Shown: positions 22,815-34,261 of the stretch, one piece after another
How positions within the stretch are numbered: position 1 is the stretch's first letter
How the letters are laid out: each line of letters begins with the position of its first letter
DNA from: Aphrophora alni
Lineage: Eukaryota > Arthropoda > Insecta > Hemiptera > Aphrophoridae
Direction: 5' to 3'
DNA: 64,000 bases
Assembly: GCA_963513935.1 (NCBI GenBank)
Contig: OY740768.1
Location: 17,100,590 to 17,164,589, forward strand
Program-made: the position numbers and the translations under genes
Notes under the pieces: model-generated
Seen by the model: only the letters and a program-made list of their open reading frames with translations
Databases searched by the model: none
Told to the model about the DNA's origin: nothing

Positions 22815-22860
22815 CTACTACGACGGGTTTCGGAGATTTACTCCATCATCAGAATCGATA
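22815..22860 (-). ncRNA. Hammerhead ribozyme motif with intact core and GUC site
   Basis: On the minus strand CTGATGA (22,852-22,846), spacer T, stem II GGAG/CTCC with loop TAAAT, GAAA (22,831-22,828), a minimal stem III (AC CC GT) and cleavage triplet GTC. The catalytic core and stem II are perfect. Stem I pairing between ATCGATT and GTAGTAG is poor, so activity in this copy is uncertain. Confidence 0.6.
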
Positions 22861-24067
22861 TTACTCTTAGAAGGAAAATTATGGCTGCTATCGAGGAGTA
22901 CGAAATATAAAAGCTTTCAAAAACAATGAAAACCAAGTTATGAACGACCATCTTCAATTCACTTCTACGCTCTACGACACGGCTATCAGTATACAGTTTT
23001 ACTTTATAAAGAACATAAATATATGGATATTAGGATATTATAAATTGAGTTTCATTGTTACGCATTGTTCTTCTTAACATAGTTGGTCGCCAAAAATTTA
23101 GAATATTAAAGCTTTTCCAATCCATCTGTTAAATTAGGCTACTTGAATAACATAAGGAATGTGTTACATTTTAGAAATTTTTAAGAATGGAAACTGAAAA
23201 TTTAACTTATATATTATATATGTAGCCTATGTTAATAACATCAATAATTTGACTAGTCTACAAGTAGCCGTACGGCGTAATTGTTGTGCCCAGAACACAG
23301 AAGTCGGAAATTAAGTAAATCCATAGATAAGAATGGAGTAACTGTCACTTTGAAATAGAATGGAGTAAAATATTTGTATTAGTTCTACAAATAGGTAAGA
23401 CATTACTGTGAGTAATGTACAAATATTGTTTATCTCACTGTGTGTGTGTGTGTGTGTTTTTAAAGTTAATACAATCACAACAAAATTGAATTTAAATTAA
23501 AATCGTGAAATTAAATAATTAACATAATCTACCTTAAGCTATATTACTTTCTTTATAATACAATAAGTTGAACAGACTTCACAATAAAGTTAAAAAATAC
23601 ACACTAGGCCCTATGGTTAAATTATGAATGAATAGTAAAAGCTTAAAGTTTGATAAAATAATAAGACAACAGAATCAACTTAATTAAAAATATACAATAA
23701 GGTAAAAATCAAAATTCTGCCTTAGGTATAAACTCAAATAATGTAATATTTTTTACTTAGTGTTTAGTTTGGAATGGTTTGGGTTATAAATCTACAATAT
23801 GTTACACACATTTTTAAATAAAATTGGTTCCATGTTTTCCAAGATGATTAATCAATCAAATATACATAACATTAATTACATGCAGGCAGATAATAAAATT
23901 TCTAGCATCAAACAGACAATATACAGATGAAACTATTAGTAATTGTATTAAAATCGGTATAAAAAAAAAGTTTCTATGCTATGCAAATATCAACAGTAGG
24001 CTAATATAGTTACAAAAATATTTGATGATAGCATGTGAACTTACAATATTGTTTTTATTTTGTGCAG

Positions 24068-25201
24068 ATTGTACGAGGATGTATTAAACGTTTGAGAGCA
24101 GAAAAAAGAAGTCATACAGCTGTTTTAATGACAATATTAACTCAAAGTTTGAGATTAACTAATGGTTCCGGACAGACATTGGCCGTGTATCCTGGTGACC
24201 GTGTAACATTCTGTGGTGCTAGTTCAGAAGAAGACAAAAGACATTTCGGAATAGTAACTACAGCAACCGGTGACGATCCATCAAGTTCCTGTCATGTGTT
24301 TGCGGTTGATCCCCGCTCTCATTCTGACCATTTATTAAGAGCTCAAACTTTTAAGATTGAATGTCATATAGATCCATCTACTGGTTACTGTAGAGAATTT
24401 CCCCCAAATTGTGATCCAATTATAGTATTAATTAGAGGATTTTATGAATCCGGTATTCGAACAAATAACGATATTGAAGAACCTGTTATGGCAAATTCAC
24501 CTCAGCCCAGTAATGATAGTACAACTACAACCAGTAATAGTGATTCAGGAATCGGTTTTCGGGATGACTGTGGAAATCAATCCGATCGTATTTTAGTTGT
24601 TGATGTACAAAATCAAAGATTACATATTCAACAAATTGGTGAATCAGAACCTTCAACTCGACGATTAAGTACCGTTAAATGTAATGGTACTGAACGTTTA
24701 ACTGTTAGAGCTATGCCAGATCCTGTAGTTACAGCTGCTAGTAGTCGTAGCAGATCTCCACTCAGTTCCAGTTCTGAAGGCCCTGGAATACCTAATGAAA
24801 ATATGAGTATCAGTAGTGGTGCAAATAAGAGTCCTGATATTACGATGATTGCATATGATAATGGCAAAACAAGTGATTCCCCTGAAGAGAAACAAGGAAA
24901 TATAGTGTTTTCTAGTGTTGATGTGAATGGAGGTCGATCTACCGATGATATGAGTGTAGGAAGTTCGAAAAGTCAAGATGCGCTGCTTCTTTCGTATAAA
25001 CTAAGTCCTAAAGTCTTTGGAGTTCCTCAAATGCAACCTCCACCTACATCTCATAGTCTGGAAGACCTAAAACTAGCTGAACAGATGACTGAATCAAGTT
25101 CTGCTAGTCTAAGTAGAACACAGCAACACTGGGGTAGTTTACAGGAACTTCGTAGCTTTGTATCAGATTGCTTCGAGAGCTCAACTACAACTCAAGATTT
25201 G
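24068..25201 (+). CDS. loco: RGS12/loco homologue, coding exon 2: rest of PTB domain and Ser/Thr-rich linker
   Basis: 378 codons, phase 0 at both ends, between acceptor TTTTGTGCAG and donor TTG|GTGAGT. It continues the PTB domain begun in the previous exon (IVRGCIKRLRAEKRSHTAV, then SLRLTNGSG, DRVTFCGASSEEDKRHFGIV, CHVFAVDPRSHSDH and FKIECHID). These are the characteristic RGS12-type PTB strands. After about residue 350 of the protein it becomes a low-complexity Ser/Thr-rich linker (DSTTTTSNSDSGIGFRDD and similar) and ends WGSLQELRSFVSDCFESS. In the family this linker precedes the RGS domain. The next exon is not found in the window. The small open frames on the opposite strand are shadows of this exon. 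Confidence 0.92.
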
Positions 25202-25639
25202 GTGAGTTTAATTTTAACAATTACACTCTACTTATATACCTATTTGTTTTAACTTGTAATATTAATAATATTAGCTCTTACTGATATAAGTTAGGTCTAC
25301 TTTTAATTTACAGAACTCAATAACCTTCTGCTCCCTCACCTCGGAAGTATGTAGATGTATTATGATATATACACCTACTGTACAAGTATTTAGAAAGATA
25401 ACAGAACTGACTAAATAAAAGGTGCAAAAATATTGTATTATCTCTATCAGTCACACAACCTCAAAATGAAATAAAATTGAACATAAAGTAATCATCACCA
25501 AAAATGTAAGTTTGGTAATTGTCAATAAGATATTTAAATAATGAATGCCAACTTTGTGTTTAAAACATTTATATATTTAAATAAGGGCCTAAAATTGCTT
25601 TACTAATGCCATTTTAAACTCACCCTCAGCGTGAATCAT

Positions 25640-26480
25640 ATTTAATTAAAATTGAGTTTTAATGACGGCGGTCAAGATTAACATTGTTTTTTGCTAATTA
25701 TTTCTGAACCATAATATTATTTTACATGTAATTTTTATACGAGTTTAGTTCATAAATCTTCACATTTCCTTAAAATTTGAACAAAATCGATTGAGCAAAC
25801 TATTGACAAATTGACTATGGATGTAAATTTATAACATCCCCATAGTCGATTTTTATTTAGTTTTTACCAATTACTCATGAATTACCATTTTTGGAGAGAT
25901 GGTGACCAATGTGTTTTGTTTGGGTTTTTATAGCAAAATTTAATCAAAAATGTTTGGAGCTCATTTTTTAAAAATTGTAATTTTATGTTACTTGTGGTAG
26001 TTGCTCCCAAATTTAGAGTTTTTGAGAAAAAGATATGCTCAAAATATGACCACAGACCAAATTTTATTACAGATCGCAAATAGAATACAGACATAAATCA
26101 TTCCAAAAACCACTTTTTTGGACCCAAAGAGCTTTAAAAATCAAGTTATCTTCAAATAATGTGACACATATTTTGATCCATCATAAAACTTTCCATATAC
26201 TATGTAATATGAAAAGTATTGGTATCGTACATCTAATAACAAAAATGAATACTAAATACCGCAATGTCTGACATACATGCCAGAGTCAGAATAATACCAT
26301 TCAAACTAAAATAGTATTTTAAAAAATGCAGCATTGTGTGACTGACTATAAAGTAAAAATTTTATTTCTTGTTTAGTTAGGCTATTTTTCTATAAACAAT
26401 TAATTGTTGATGTTTAACAGCTTGAAAAGTAATAATATTGTTCAAAACATCAATAATACTCACCAATTATCTGATATACT
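25640..26480. other. Unassigned intronic sequence with repeat-like phrases
   Basis: Contains ACATTTCCTTAAAATTTGAA and similar phrases of the kind seen in old dispersed repeats. I could not pair it confidently with another copy in the window. No gene seen. Confidence 0.35.
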
Positions 26481-26639
26481 AATATGATAGAACATTCCTT
26501 TTATTTTATTAATATTATTTGTAGATTTGTTTGTTGATATCTTGATTTTGGTAGATGACTTAGTGCCATTAAGTTAAATATATAATCAGATATGTGCCAA
26601 TGATGTAGCTTAAACATAATTTGTACTTTTTCTCTCTTT

Positions 26640-26653
26640 ATCACACACGCGTG

Positions 26654-26691
<38 letters not shown>

Positions 26692-26693
26692 GT
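26640..26693. repeat. (CA)n microsatellite
   Basis: Imperfect CACACA tract interrupted by CGCG, TGCA and TATA steps. Confidence 0.9.
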
Positions 26694-26789
26694 TATGTAA
26701 TGGGTCAAAACTTCAATGTTGAGTTTTTACGATGTAGACTAGGCCTACTGAATTGTTTTGAGGTCTGCTGAAATGGTATGGTTCAACTA

Positions 26790-27060
26790 GTGTACCGGTT
26801 TTTATTTAAATTTGGTATGTGGATATATTTTGGCCATATCACAGGCCTCAGGTGTATTTTTAATTCTTTTTATAACTCAAAATTTGGGAATATCTGTCAT
26901 TAAAAAACACGTAATTATCCTTTGATCAAAATCAGCTCCAATAATTTTTATCTAAGTTTGCTCTTTGTGAAGCTTCCTAAAGATCCAAATAAAACACATT
27001 GGTTACCATCCAAAAATACTGATTTGTGAGTTATTGGTACATAAACCATACAATTTTGTT
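26790..27060 (+). repeat. Dispersed repeat family E, copy 2
   Basis: Has AAATTTGGTATGTGGATATA, TTTTGGCCATATCACAGG, ATAACTCAAAATTTGGGAAT, ATCCAAATAAAACACATTGG, TTACCATCC and GTGAGTTATTGG in the same order as the copies at 1.64 and 60.34 kb. Diverged, with no open frame. Confidence 0.6.
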
Positions 27061-28036
27061 GGCTATTACTTTTGGGTAATTTTTTATTTTATTTTATTTT
27101 TAAAATGGTTAAGTAAGAAAGTTTCGACTTTGTTTTTTAATAATTTATTTTTAATATATAATATGTTTGAACTTATGGATAAAAATCCAGCATATTACTC
27201 CTCCATTTAATTTTTGTCTACCATCTAAGAGTAAATATTAATATCAATTTTTTAATTTAAAGTTTTTAAGTACTGAATCTTAAAAAAAAAATTAAATAGA
27301 AGCATGAACTCTGGTTATGAACAACACCAGGATTATTAATAAGTCCTTATTCATTTTGTATACTTAAAATTAGAGTTCATATTATGAGCTTGCAATTTTT
27401 AACCACGTATAATATACTACAGTGTGCCGACAGTATTTATAGCTCTAAAATAAATTCATTTTTGTTAAAGGAAAAAATGTATTGCTTTAGGTCACAGTTT
27501 GTAACTTTTAAACTGTTATATATCCGGTGTTCAAGTTGTTCATAGACTTCATCATCTCCATTAGTTTATTGGGCATAAAGTAAAAACATTAAAGAACAGA
27601 AAATTTAATAAATTACATTTGGTAAATATTTGAATTTTCCTGTAACCGTAAAGGTGGGAAAGGCAAAAATATTGTTCAAAAGTGGCAATTCAAACTGTCA
27701 ATCATTGTAAATTGGTTTTAGCAACTACTCTGATATTGTTATTGTTATCTTTAACAACCTTCATTTTTTTTTCTGTAAATTATTTACCAATTGATAGAGA
27801 GATGTTCCAATGTATATTATGTGCCGGAATTAACAATATTTAGTTGACATTGGATTGTTTTGCTTACAATGTCAGCTATTGTTTGTTGTCAATTGTTTGT
27901 TATTTCTTGCTAATGTCCAACCAATACTTGGTTTGTGAACTGTGTTTCTAGATAAATATGAGTTTCAAATAAATGTTTGATAATCTATGTACATAATTTA
28001 ATGTTACAACAGTCGGTACATCATGAAATTCCATGA
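27061..28036. other. Unassigned intronic sequence
   Basis: AT-rich, no recognisable gene, repeat copy or structure. Confidence 0.4.
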
Positions 28037-28474
28037 TAATGGAAATAATGAGACGATTATTCAATTCCACAAAACAGCTTTAATTGCGACATATGTTTCG
28101 CCGGTAGGCATTTTCAAGCAACTAAATTGAAAATAAAACAGGTCTAAACTAAAAATGTGAGACAAAAGGAAAGGTTAGAGTAAAAGGGGTTGAGAAATGA
28201 CAAAAGAAAGGTCAATGATCTAACCTGTGGGATGGAAGTGGATGGAACTTTGTTTTCTAAAACACCCCCCCACTTCCATCCCACAGGTTAGATCTTGACC
28301 TTTCTTTTGTTATTTCTCAACCCCTTTTACTCTAACCTTTCCTTTTGTCTCACATTTTTAGTTTAGACTTGTTTTTTTTTCAATTTAGTTGTTTGAAAAT
28401 GCCTACCAGCGAAACATATGTCGCAATTAAAGCTGTTTTGTGGAATTGAATAATCGTCTCATATTTTCCATTAA
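28037..28474. mobile_element. Foldback element with hammerhead-like arms
   Basis: Arms of about 200 bp (28,037 to about 28,243 and about 28,268-28,474) are inverted copies, with matching phrases such as GAGACGATTATTCAATTCCA at the outside and CCACTTCCATCCCACAGGTT at the inside. Each arm carries TGCCTACC(G/A)GCGAAACATA followed by TGTCGCAATTAAAG. On the hammerhead reading this is stem II (GCC/GGC), GAAAC, a palindromic ATAT stem III loop and a GUC site. A 9-bp stem I (TTTAGTTGC / GCAATTAAA) is still paired in the minus-strand copy. The CUGANGA core has decayed to TTGAAAA in both arms, so neither should cleave. Confidence 0.8.
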
Positions 28475-29769
28475 TCTATGTACAGTTAAATTTTTACCCT
28501 TTAGTCCATTTTATAGTAATATTATATGATGGAAGATTGAACCACTAATCTTAGATTAGTGAACCCTTATCAGAAAACTTTGTCTCCCCCCCTCCCTACA
28601 GACAAATATTCTTATATCCATTACTAAATTATAATCTTATGTACTATTCTGAATAAAATTATATATATATATATACTGTGATAGGATTGAATTATATTTA
28701 TCGCATATAACCTATAACAAATGTTGATGGTTTGATGGTTTTGCAATTATATATATTTTTTAATTTTAGTAAAATAAAATTTAGTACTTGTAGCAAACAA
28801 AATATCACATTTTTGAAAAGAACATTGAAATAATGGTTATTTGGTATATTCTGGACTTATTCCAATATATTTTTGTTTTCAATTTTTACACCTAAAGTTC
28901 CAAAAACATTATGCATAGGCTACTAAAAATTTCCCTCGAAATCTTTTTTGTTTAAATAATTTATTGTTAATTTATATTATTATACATTCAATTTGGTTTA
29001 TGTTTCAAATAAATATTTTAAACCAACAACATTTTCAAAAAAAACCTTTATGAAGTGCCTCAAAAAATGCTCAAAAAGAAATTAATGTTGAGTTAATTTC
29101 ATAATAACCCTTGTTACATAATTAATGTTTACTTGTATTATACAGGATGACACCATAAAGCCATGGTAGACTAACATATTTATAACAATTAAATTAGTTT
29201 TTTGCCTATTTAAAATTTAAGTTATTTATGCTAGTTAAATTATATTTAAGATAGCTAGTGTCAGGGTAACTTAAAACATTACCATTGCAGCCATTTAAAA
29301 ATTTTAATCAGACTATTTATAACAAATGCAACTTTTATGGTATTTTTTATACCATTTTATTTTGGTTTATCATATTATATCATCGAAAGTTTTTTACATA
29401 TTTATATTTTTTCTTTCATAGCCCATTTCAGTTAAATCGCATAAGCTAACGTCATAGTTTGTTAGTTATCTATTTCAGGGACACATATTCAAAATGTTAT
29501 CAATGTTTGGATTAAAGCTTAGATTTTTATAATTAATTAATAAAGAAAAGACATGAGTTATTAATAAAACTGATAAGAGATACACTATATCTACGTTTTG
29601 TGGAAGTGCGGGTTATGCAATTAGTTCACATAAACTAAACATAGATTTTCTTGTAAATTTATTGTTTAATGTATCAGAGTTAAAGTAAGGTTATCTTGGA
29701 AAGTTCATACAGTAGTTTAACATTAAATTTTCCAATAGGTTAGAATTATAACACTTTAAGACATTGAAA
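28475..29769. other. Unassigned intronic sequence
   Basis: AT-rich, with a C-rich interruption near 28,585-28,600 and a short (AT)n run near 28,660. Nothing recognisable. Confidence 0.4.
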
Positions 29770-30200
29770 ATGCCTCTACTGTGGCCCAGCCAAGGAGCTC
29801 AAATTAATAAATTAATGGGAAAAGGGATTATAAATTATTTCTCTATAAAAGAAGTCGGTCGCGCTTTCGGAATGCTAACAGCGTAAATTTAATAATCATG
29901 TCTTTTAGAAGGGGAAGCGTAGAAATGTAGTTTAAATGTAATTTAAATGTAATTTGAAATGGATGTAAAATGAAAGGGTAGAATAAATTATTACAATTTC
30001 GGAAACTTGTGTTGCGTGTTTGATTAATTTATCTCCTGAAACCGCGTGCTCTTTGCCATCCTGACAAGATTTTGGCCAACATGGATGCAGTCTCCAGTCT
30101 GCAGAGGACTTCCGATTTTTTAACAGGGGTTTTCAGCTGCCAAAAATCGGGCGACAGCCACACTACCATTCAATTGAGCACATCTACAATATTTTTTAAC
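29770..30200. other. Higher-complexity, higher-GC island in the intron, function unknown
   Basis: Contrasts with its AT-rich surroundings. It contains AATGGGAAAAGGGATTATAA, CTCTATAAAAG followed by GTCGGTCGCGCTTTCGG, and a second block around 30,040-30,170 with CCATCCTGACAAGATTTTGG, CCAACATGG and GTCTGCAGAGGACTTCCG. No long open frame. It could be a conserved enhancer, a promoter (TATAAAAG is a fair TATA box) or an unrecognised repeat. Confidence 0.35.
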
Positions 30201-31329
30201 CCGTTATTTATTTAGAGAATTTTGTAGAGAATTATGTAAATATTTATTTCAAATTTTAATTAAATAAATAAACATTTTGGAAATGTCTTTTCAAAATCAG
30301 TTGATCATAGATTATATCTCAAATATATAAATTTAAATGAATCATCAAAATTAAAATTAAATATTTGAAAACCAGTTGTAAAGTATTATTTTTTTTATAA
30401 ATCTTTTTCCATTTTTTTCAAACCTGAAATAAATTAAACCTATTTTTCATATTCATGATTTGAAATTGATAAATGTAAAAACTATATTTATAATTAACAA
30501 TTAGAGAAACTTGCGTACCTGTAAACATATATTAGTGGTCCCAATTTTTGTTAATTCATGTCTAATTTTGTTAAAATCATGGAATAAATAGTTTAAAATT
30601 TGAAAATAGCTCCATATTTTTTAATTTAAAAACAAATTTTGGAGGATAATGTTTTACTCGTAACGTCAAACAACTTTACATAATATCTCATTTTTGTGTA
30701 GTTTTAAAATCTGTTCTACTAAAAAAAAGTTGTTAAGTAAATAAATTTTGTTAAAAAGATGTTTCAGTAGTACAAATTTGCATATGTCAGTTCTGCATGT
30801 AATGGTTCCAACTCGACTTCTCTATGAGGACAAATTATGAAGTTGTTGTCATTAATAATTTCAAATTCCGATCTCCCAAGACAATGTGATGTACCAACAC
30901 AATTATTAATATCCTACAAAGCATTACATTCAGAGGACTCCTCATATTCCATTGCATAAAGGGGTGTGTAAGTTACCATATCAACTTATTACATTTATGA
31001 ATAGCCAAAAAACAAAATTAAAAAAAAAAAAAAAAAATTTAACTTGAAGGTTAATTTTTTTTTTTTTAATAATTGCTGGGGCTATTTTAATTTATGCTAA
31101 TTTCAGTCATTGATTTTACATACAGTAGTTACATTTAAGAATTATGTTGTTTTATTATTTGGTTGAATATGACAGAAAATTGGTTGGGAAATTTTAATAT
31201 GGTAGTATTTCGGTAGGTCCTTCTTTTTATTGGTTTCACTTTTATAATAGCTCACATTATACATTTTAGTGGTCTGTATAATATGTACAAGGTGAAGGAC
31301 GTAATCGAACAGATAAACAATAGAAATTC
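30201..31329. other. Unassigned intronic sequence
   Basis: AT-rich, with a poly-A run (about 31,019-31,037) and a nearby poly-T run. No gene or repeat family recognised. Confidence 0.4.
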
Positions 31330-31720
31330 ACGCCCCGTCGTGTCACCAATCAGCGTTAAGTATTTTTGTAGAAAATTCCCTAAAAATCTGTCTCATCTCA
31401 TTGCCGATTAAACTACGCGCAGCCTATTACGATACAGAGAGAAATGGGTGCGGGTAACTCTTGTATTAATTTGGCCTTGTTAATTCTTCGTCATTCATTT
31501 CGAGCCGGAGTGCAAGGGGTCAGAAGAGTGCTGACGTTAGGCTACAGACGTAATCAGCTGTGTTATGACAATGGATCCCGCGCCATACACAATGTAGTGT
31601 AGTGCGGTGAGCTGACATGTATAGCCGTACTCGTATGTTTAGATATGTTGTTTGTGGTATTCAATATCGCAGGCATAAGGTAAGACAAATTGCATGAGCA
31701 TGACGTCATCGTGACCGTAC
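31330..31720 (+). promoter_or_regulatory. GC-rich island: candidate alternative promoter and first exon of loco
   Basis: GC-richer than its surroundings. It ends in a strong donor ATAAG|GTAAGA (GT at 31,680-31,681). An ATG at 31,635 opens MFRYVVCGIQYRRHK and reaches the donor in phase 0, the phase that fits the boundary after loco exon 24,068-25,201. A perfect CRE palindrome TGACGTCA lies just inside the intron (31,701-31,708). An upstream ATG (31,445) in a different frame would compete. Coding status is weakly supported; phase match alone is one in three. Confidence 0.35.
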
Positions 31721-32599
31721 GGTAGTTATCTACTATAAGCAATTTATTTTTATTACTTTTCACGGTCACGTTTTTTTCAGTGTAAAAGAACTTCTCGGTA
31801 TTAAAAGTAATTATTATTTCTCATTACGTGCATTGTATGGATGAACAAAATGTTTTATTATTAAAAATTGTTATTTAGGGGTTTTCTAGGCTTCTAATAA
31901 TGTGGTGAATTCGGGACACAATGTTCTATTATGAAAGAAGGAAAAAGCACACAAAATTTAGATTTTATCAAATTCGACATGATGTTCTTAAACATCGATT
32001 CCACAATTTGATAAGATTGTTATTTATTATTTGTTATCTATTTTTTTTTTTTAGCTCCAAAATAAAATTAATCAATCAGTATTATTTAAAAATTCCTATT
32101 TGGGAGTTGTTAATAAAAACCTAAAAAGATCAAACAGTCTCTAGGTTGAATTTCTCTAAAATGGCAATATATATCAAATTTTGGTGAAATTTAAAACTAG
32201 TGATTTAAAATATAGATATAAAATAAAAAGATATTTATAAACCCATGATTGCAAATATAGAAACAATTTTGATTCAGAAGTAGTGCTAAATTGGCAAAAA
32301 ACGGAAAAACCTCTGACCTCGTTATAAGCTATTATGGTGAAATTTGGCTTGAAAACAAGATCAATTTAAGCTTTAGTTATTTGTTTTCCATTTTCTTGTC
32401 TTTATTTTATCTCCACAACAAATAACGTAAATCAACTTAAATCAATAAAAAATCATCACATAATATTATGTTGGCATTTCACTTGGCATACTTCAACACT
32501 ATGGAACAAGTCGAATTAATCAAAATATTTGTACTATAAACTACCCTCAGAGTTCATTTTAATGGTGGGCTTTGGAATCCTGATGGACCTAGCTGGTTA
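31721..32599. other. Unassigned intronic sequence
   Basis: AT-rich. The open frame at 31,921-32,124 has no recognisable content. Confidence 0.4.
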
Positions 32600-32616
32600 T
32601 ACACATTTTTTTTTTC

Positions 32617-32725
32617 ATGTAGTCTTGGGTTAAATCCCTCTCACTCTCATCTTTCTAAACCAACTCTTGTTTTTTTCCGACTCTGAAGCTGTTTGTTTGT
32701 ATTCAAGTACTAGAGTTTTTATTTT
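32617..32725 (+). repeat. Dispersed repeat family F, copy 1
   Basis: Has the signature TTCATGTAGTCTTGGGTTAA, ATCCCTCTC, CCAACTCTTG, CGACTCTGAAGCT and GTATTCAAGTACTAG, also seen at 40.60 and 48.55 kb and inverted at 56.66 kb. GGGTTAGATCC in other copies resembles a Pol III B box, so a SINE is possible. Confidence 0.55.
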
Positions 32726-33069
32726 ATGTTCTTTTTTTAAATTATTATTATTTATATATATATATATATACGTTAATGATAATTGTAAGGTTGTTTACCT
32801 TTAAACAATAAATGACAAAACAACTATAAACTACCCCAGTAGTCACCAAACTGTAATCGCAAGATACCAAATGCTTGGCGAGATATAACGGTGAAAGCTT
32901 GTTACAATAAAATTAGCGTATATTTAAATCTAATTTAAAAAGCCTATTTAGTAGAATATTAATAATTCTAGAATTATATAATAACTAGAATATGTGTTAC
33001 TCTTGATTTTGCTCACTCTTTGGTAGTTCACCACAAATTTTAAATATGGTGAAGTTATTGACTTGAGGG

Positions 33070-33106
33070 ATTCTATATCTAGGCTGGACTAACCTAGATA
33101 TAGAAT
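33070..33106. other. Perfect 14-bp hairpin
   Basis: ATTCTATATCTAGG and its exact inverse, separated by CTGGACTAA. It stands alone in AT-rich sequence. It could be a protein-binding palindrome, a tiny MITE relic or chance. Confidence 0.6.
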
Positions 33107-33339
33107 GTATGATTACGTTTTATTTATCTACTTTTTACGATAAGACATAGCTAAATTTCAACTGTACCGTAATTCCAGTATTAAATTAAGGTTTAAGAAA
33201 GAAGATAAATGGATGTGACAGGGTAGAGTGCATCAATATATGAATTATCCAATGTTCGAGGAAACTCGAAACTTTGACCACCGACTTGATATTTAATTTC
33301 ATTATTAAATAAAGTATTATGTCTGCATATGTATGTGGG

Positions 33340-34261
33340 GGGGGGGGGTTGTAACGTTTTTAATTTATCCACTATCCATTGTACTAATGAAAAAAGAAGT
33401 CAGACCAGAGATAATTCTGGTGAGATAGGCCTATTATCCTACATAGAAAAAATTGATACTAAGCTAAAAACTGGGAAAAACTACTGATTTCTTATTAATA
33501 ATTAATCATAATTTAAATGTCACTGAAGTTAAAAAAAAAACTATTAAATCATTGTATTTATAGTTTGTCGACATATTTTTTTTAGATGAAATCAGTATTA
33601 ACCAATGACCTCTGTTAAATAATGAAATTTAGATTAAAGTTAGACGTCAGTTTTATGAACTGACTGTTAACTCATTGACGACCGAAACTATCGTAACTTC
33701 TTTTATATATAAGATATCCAGGTTTATTTTTTATTTATTTTGTTTTGAATTTTGACCCTTTACAAATAAATTGAATTTTATAAACCTCTAATGTTTGATC
33801 AGATGTCTAAAAACTTTGTTTTAAAATACTTGGACAATTTTTTCAAAATTTACTTTTTGAGGATGTTTCGTACACTCTAACTCTTTTAAACTAGATAAAT
33901 AAATATAAGAAAACCTTGTCATTTGTTCACATAAAACACTCTTCAGATAGTGATAGTTAGTAAATATTTATTTTCAATACACTAGCTAGTCGAAATTTTT
34001 AAACGATTGAAAATCTTTTAGACCAGTATTACTATGGGGGTGAATCGCTCCGTAACTGTGGGATTACCATGTACATACAATTTTTCTCTATAAGTATACA
34101 AAAGTATGGTATCTTTTGACGCATGCAAATTGAGTATTATAGAGATTAAACTGACAAATATGATGACATGGATGATATATCTTGCACTGATCCGCCAAAG
34201 GTTAAGAATACCTATTTTTAAGAATAAAATTAATTCTTGGAGGTATATCAGATCTGACAAT
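33340..34261. other. Unassigned intronic sequence left of the satellite
   Basis: Starts with a G10 run at about 33,339-33,348. AT-rich. The open frame at 34,018-34,260 is not recognised. Confidence 0.4.

Larger units (their letters stand above)
20853..24067 (+). other. Intron between loco coding exons 1 and 2
   Basis: A 3.2-kb phase-0 intron. It holds a small inverted-repeat element with a 5S-like core (21,031-21,451), a LINE reverse-transcriptase remnant (22,195-22,525), two hammerhead motifs (22,640-22,860) and a (GT)n microsatellite at about 23,440-23,457. Confidence 0.85.

Noticed and set aside
24628..24976. Antisense open frames across loco exon 2
   Set aside because: Shadows of the sense coding exon; no similarity of their own.
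29600..31455. Gcm binding sites near loco (two GTGCGGGT matches)
   Set aside because: Gcm is known to regulate fly loco, but both matches miss the first base of AT(G/A)CGGG(T/C), and octamers with one mismatch are expected by chance.
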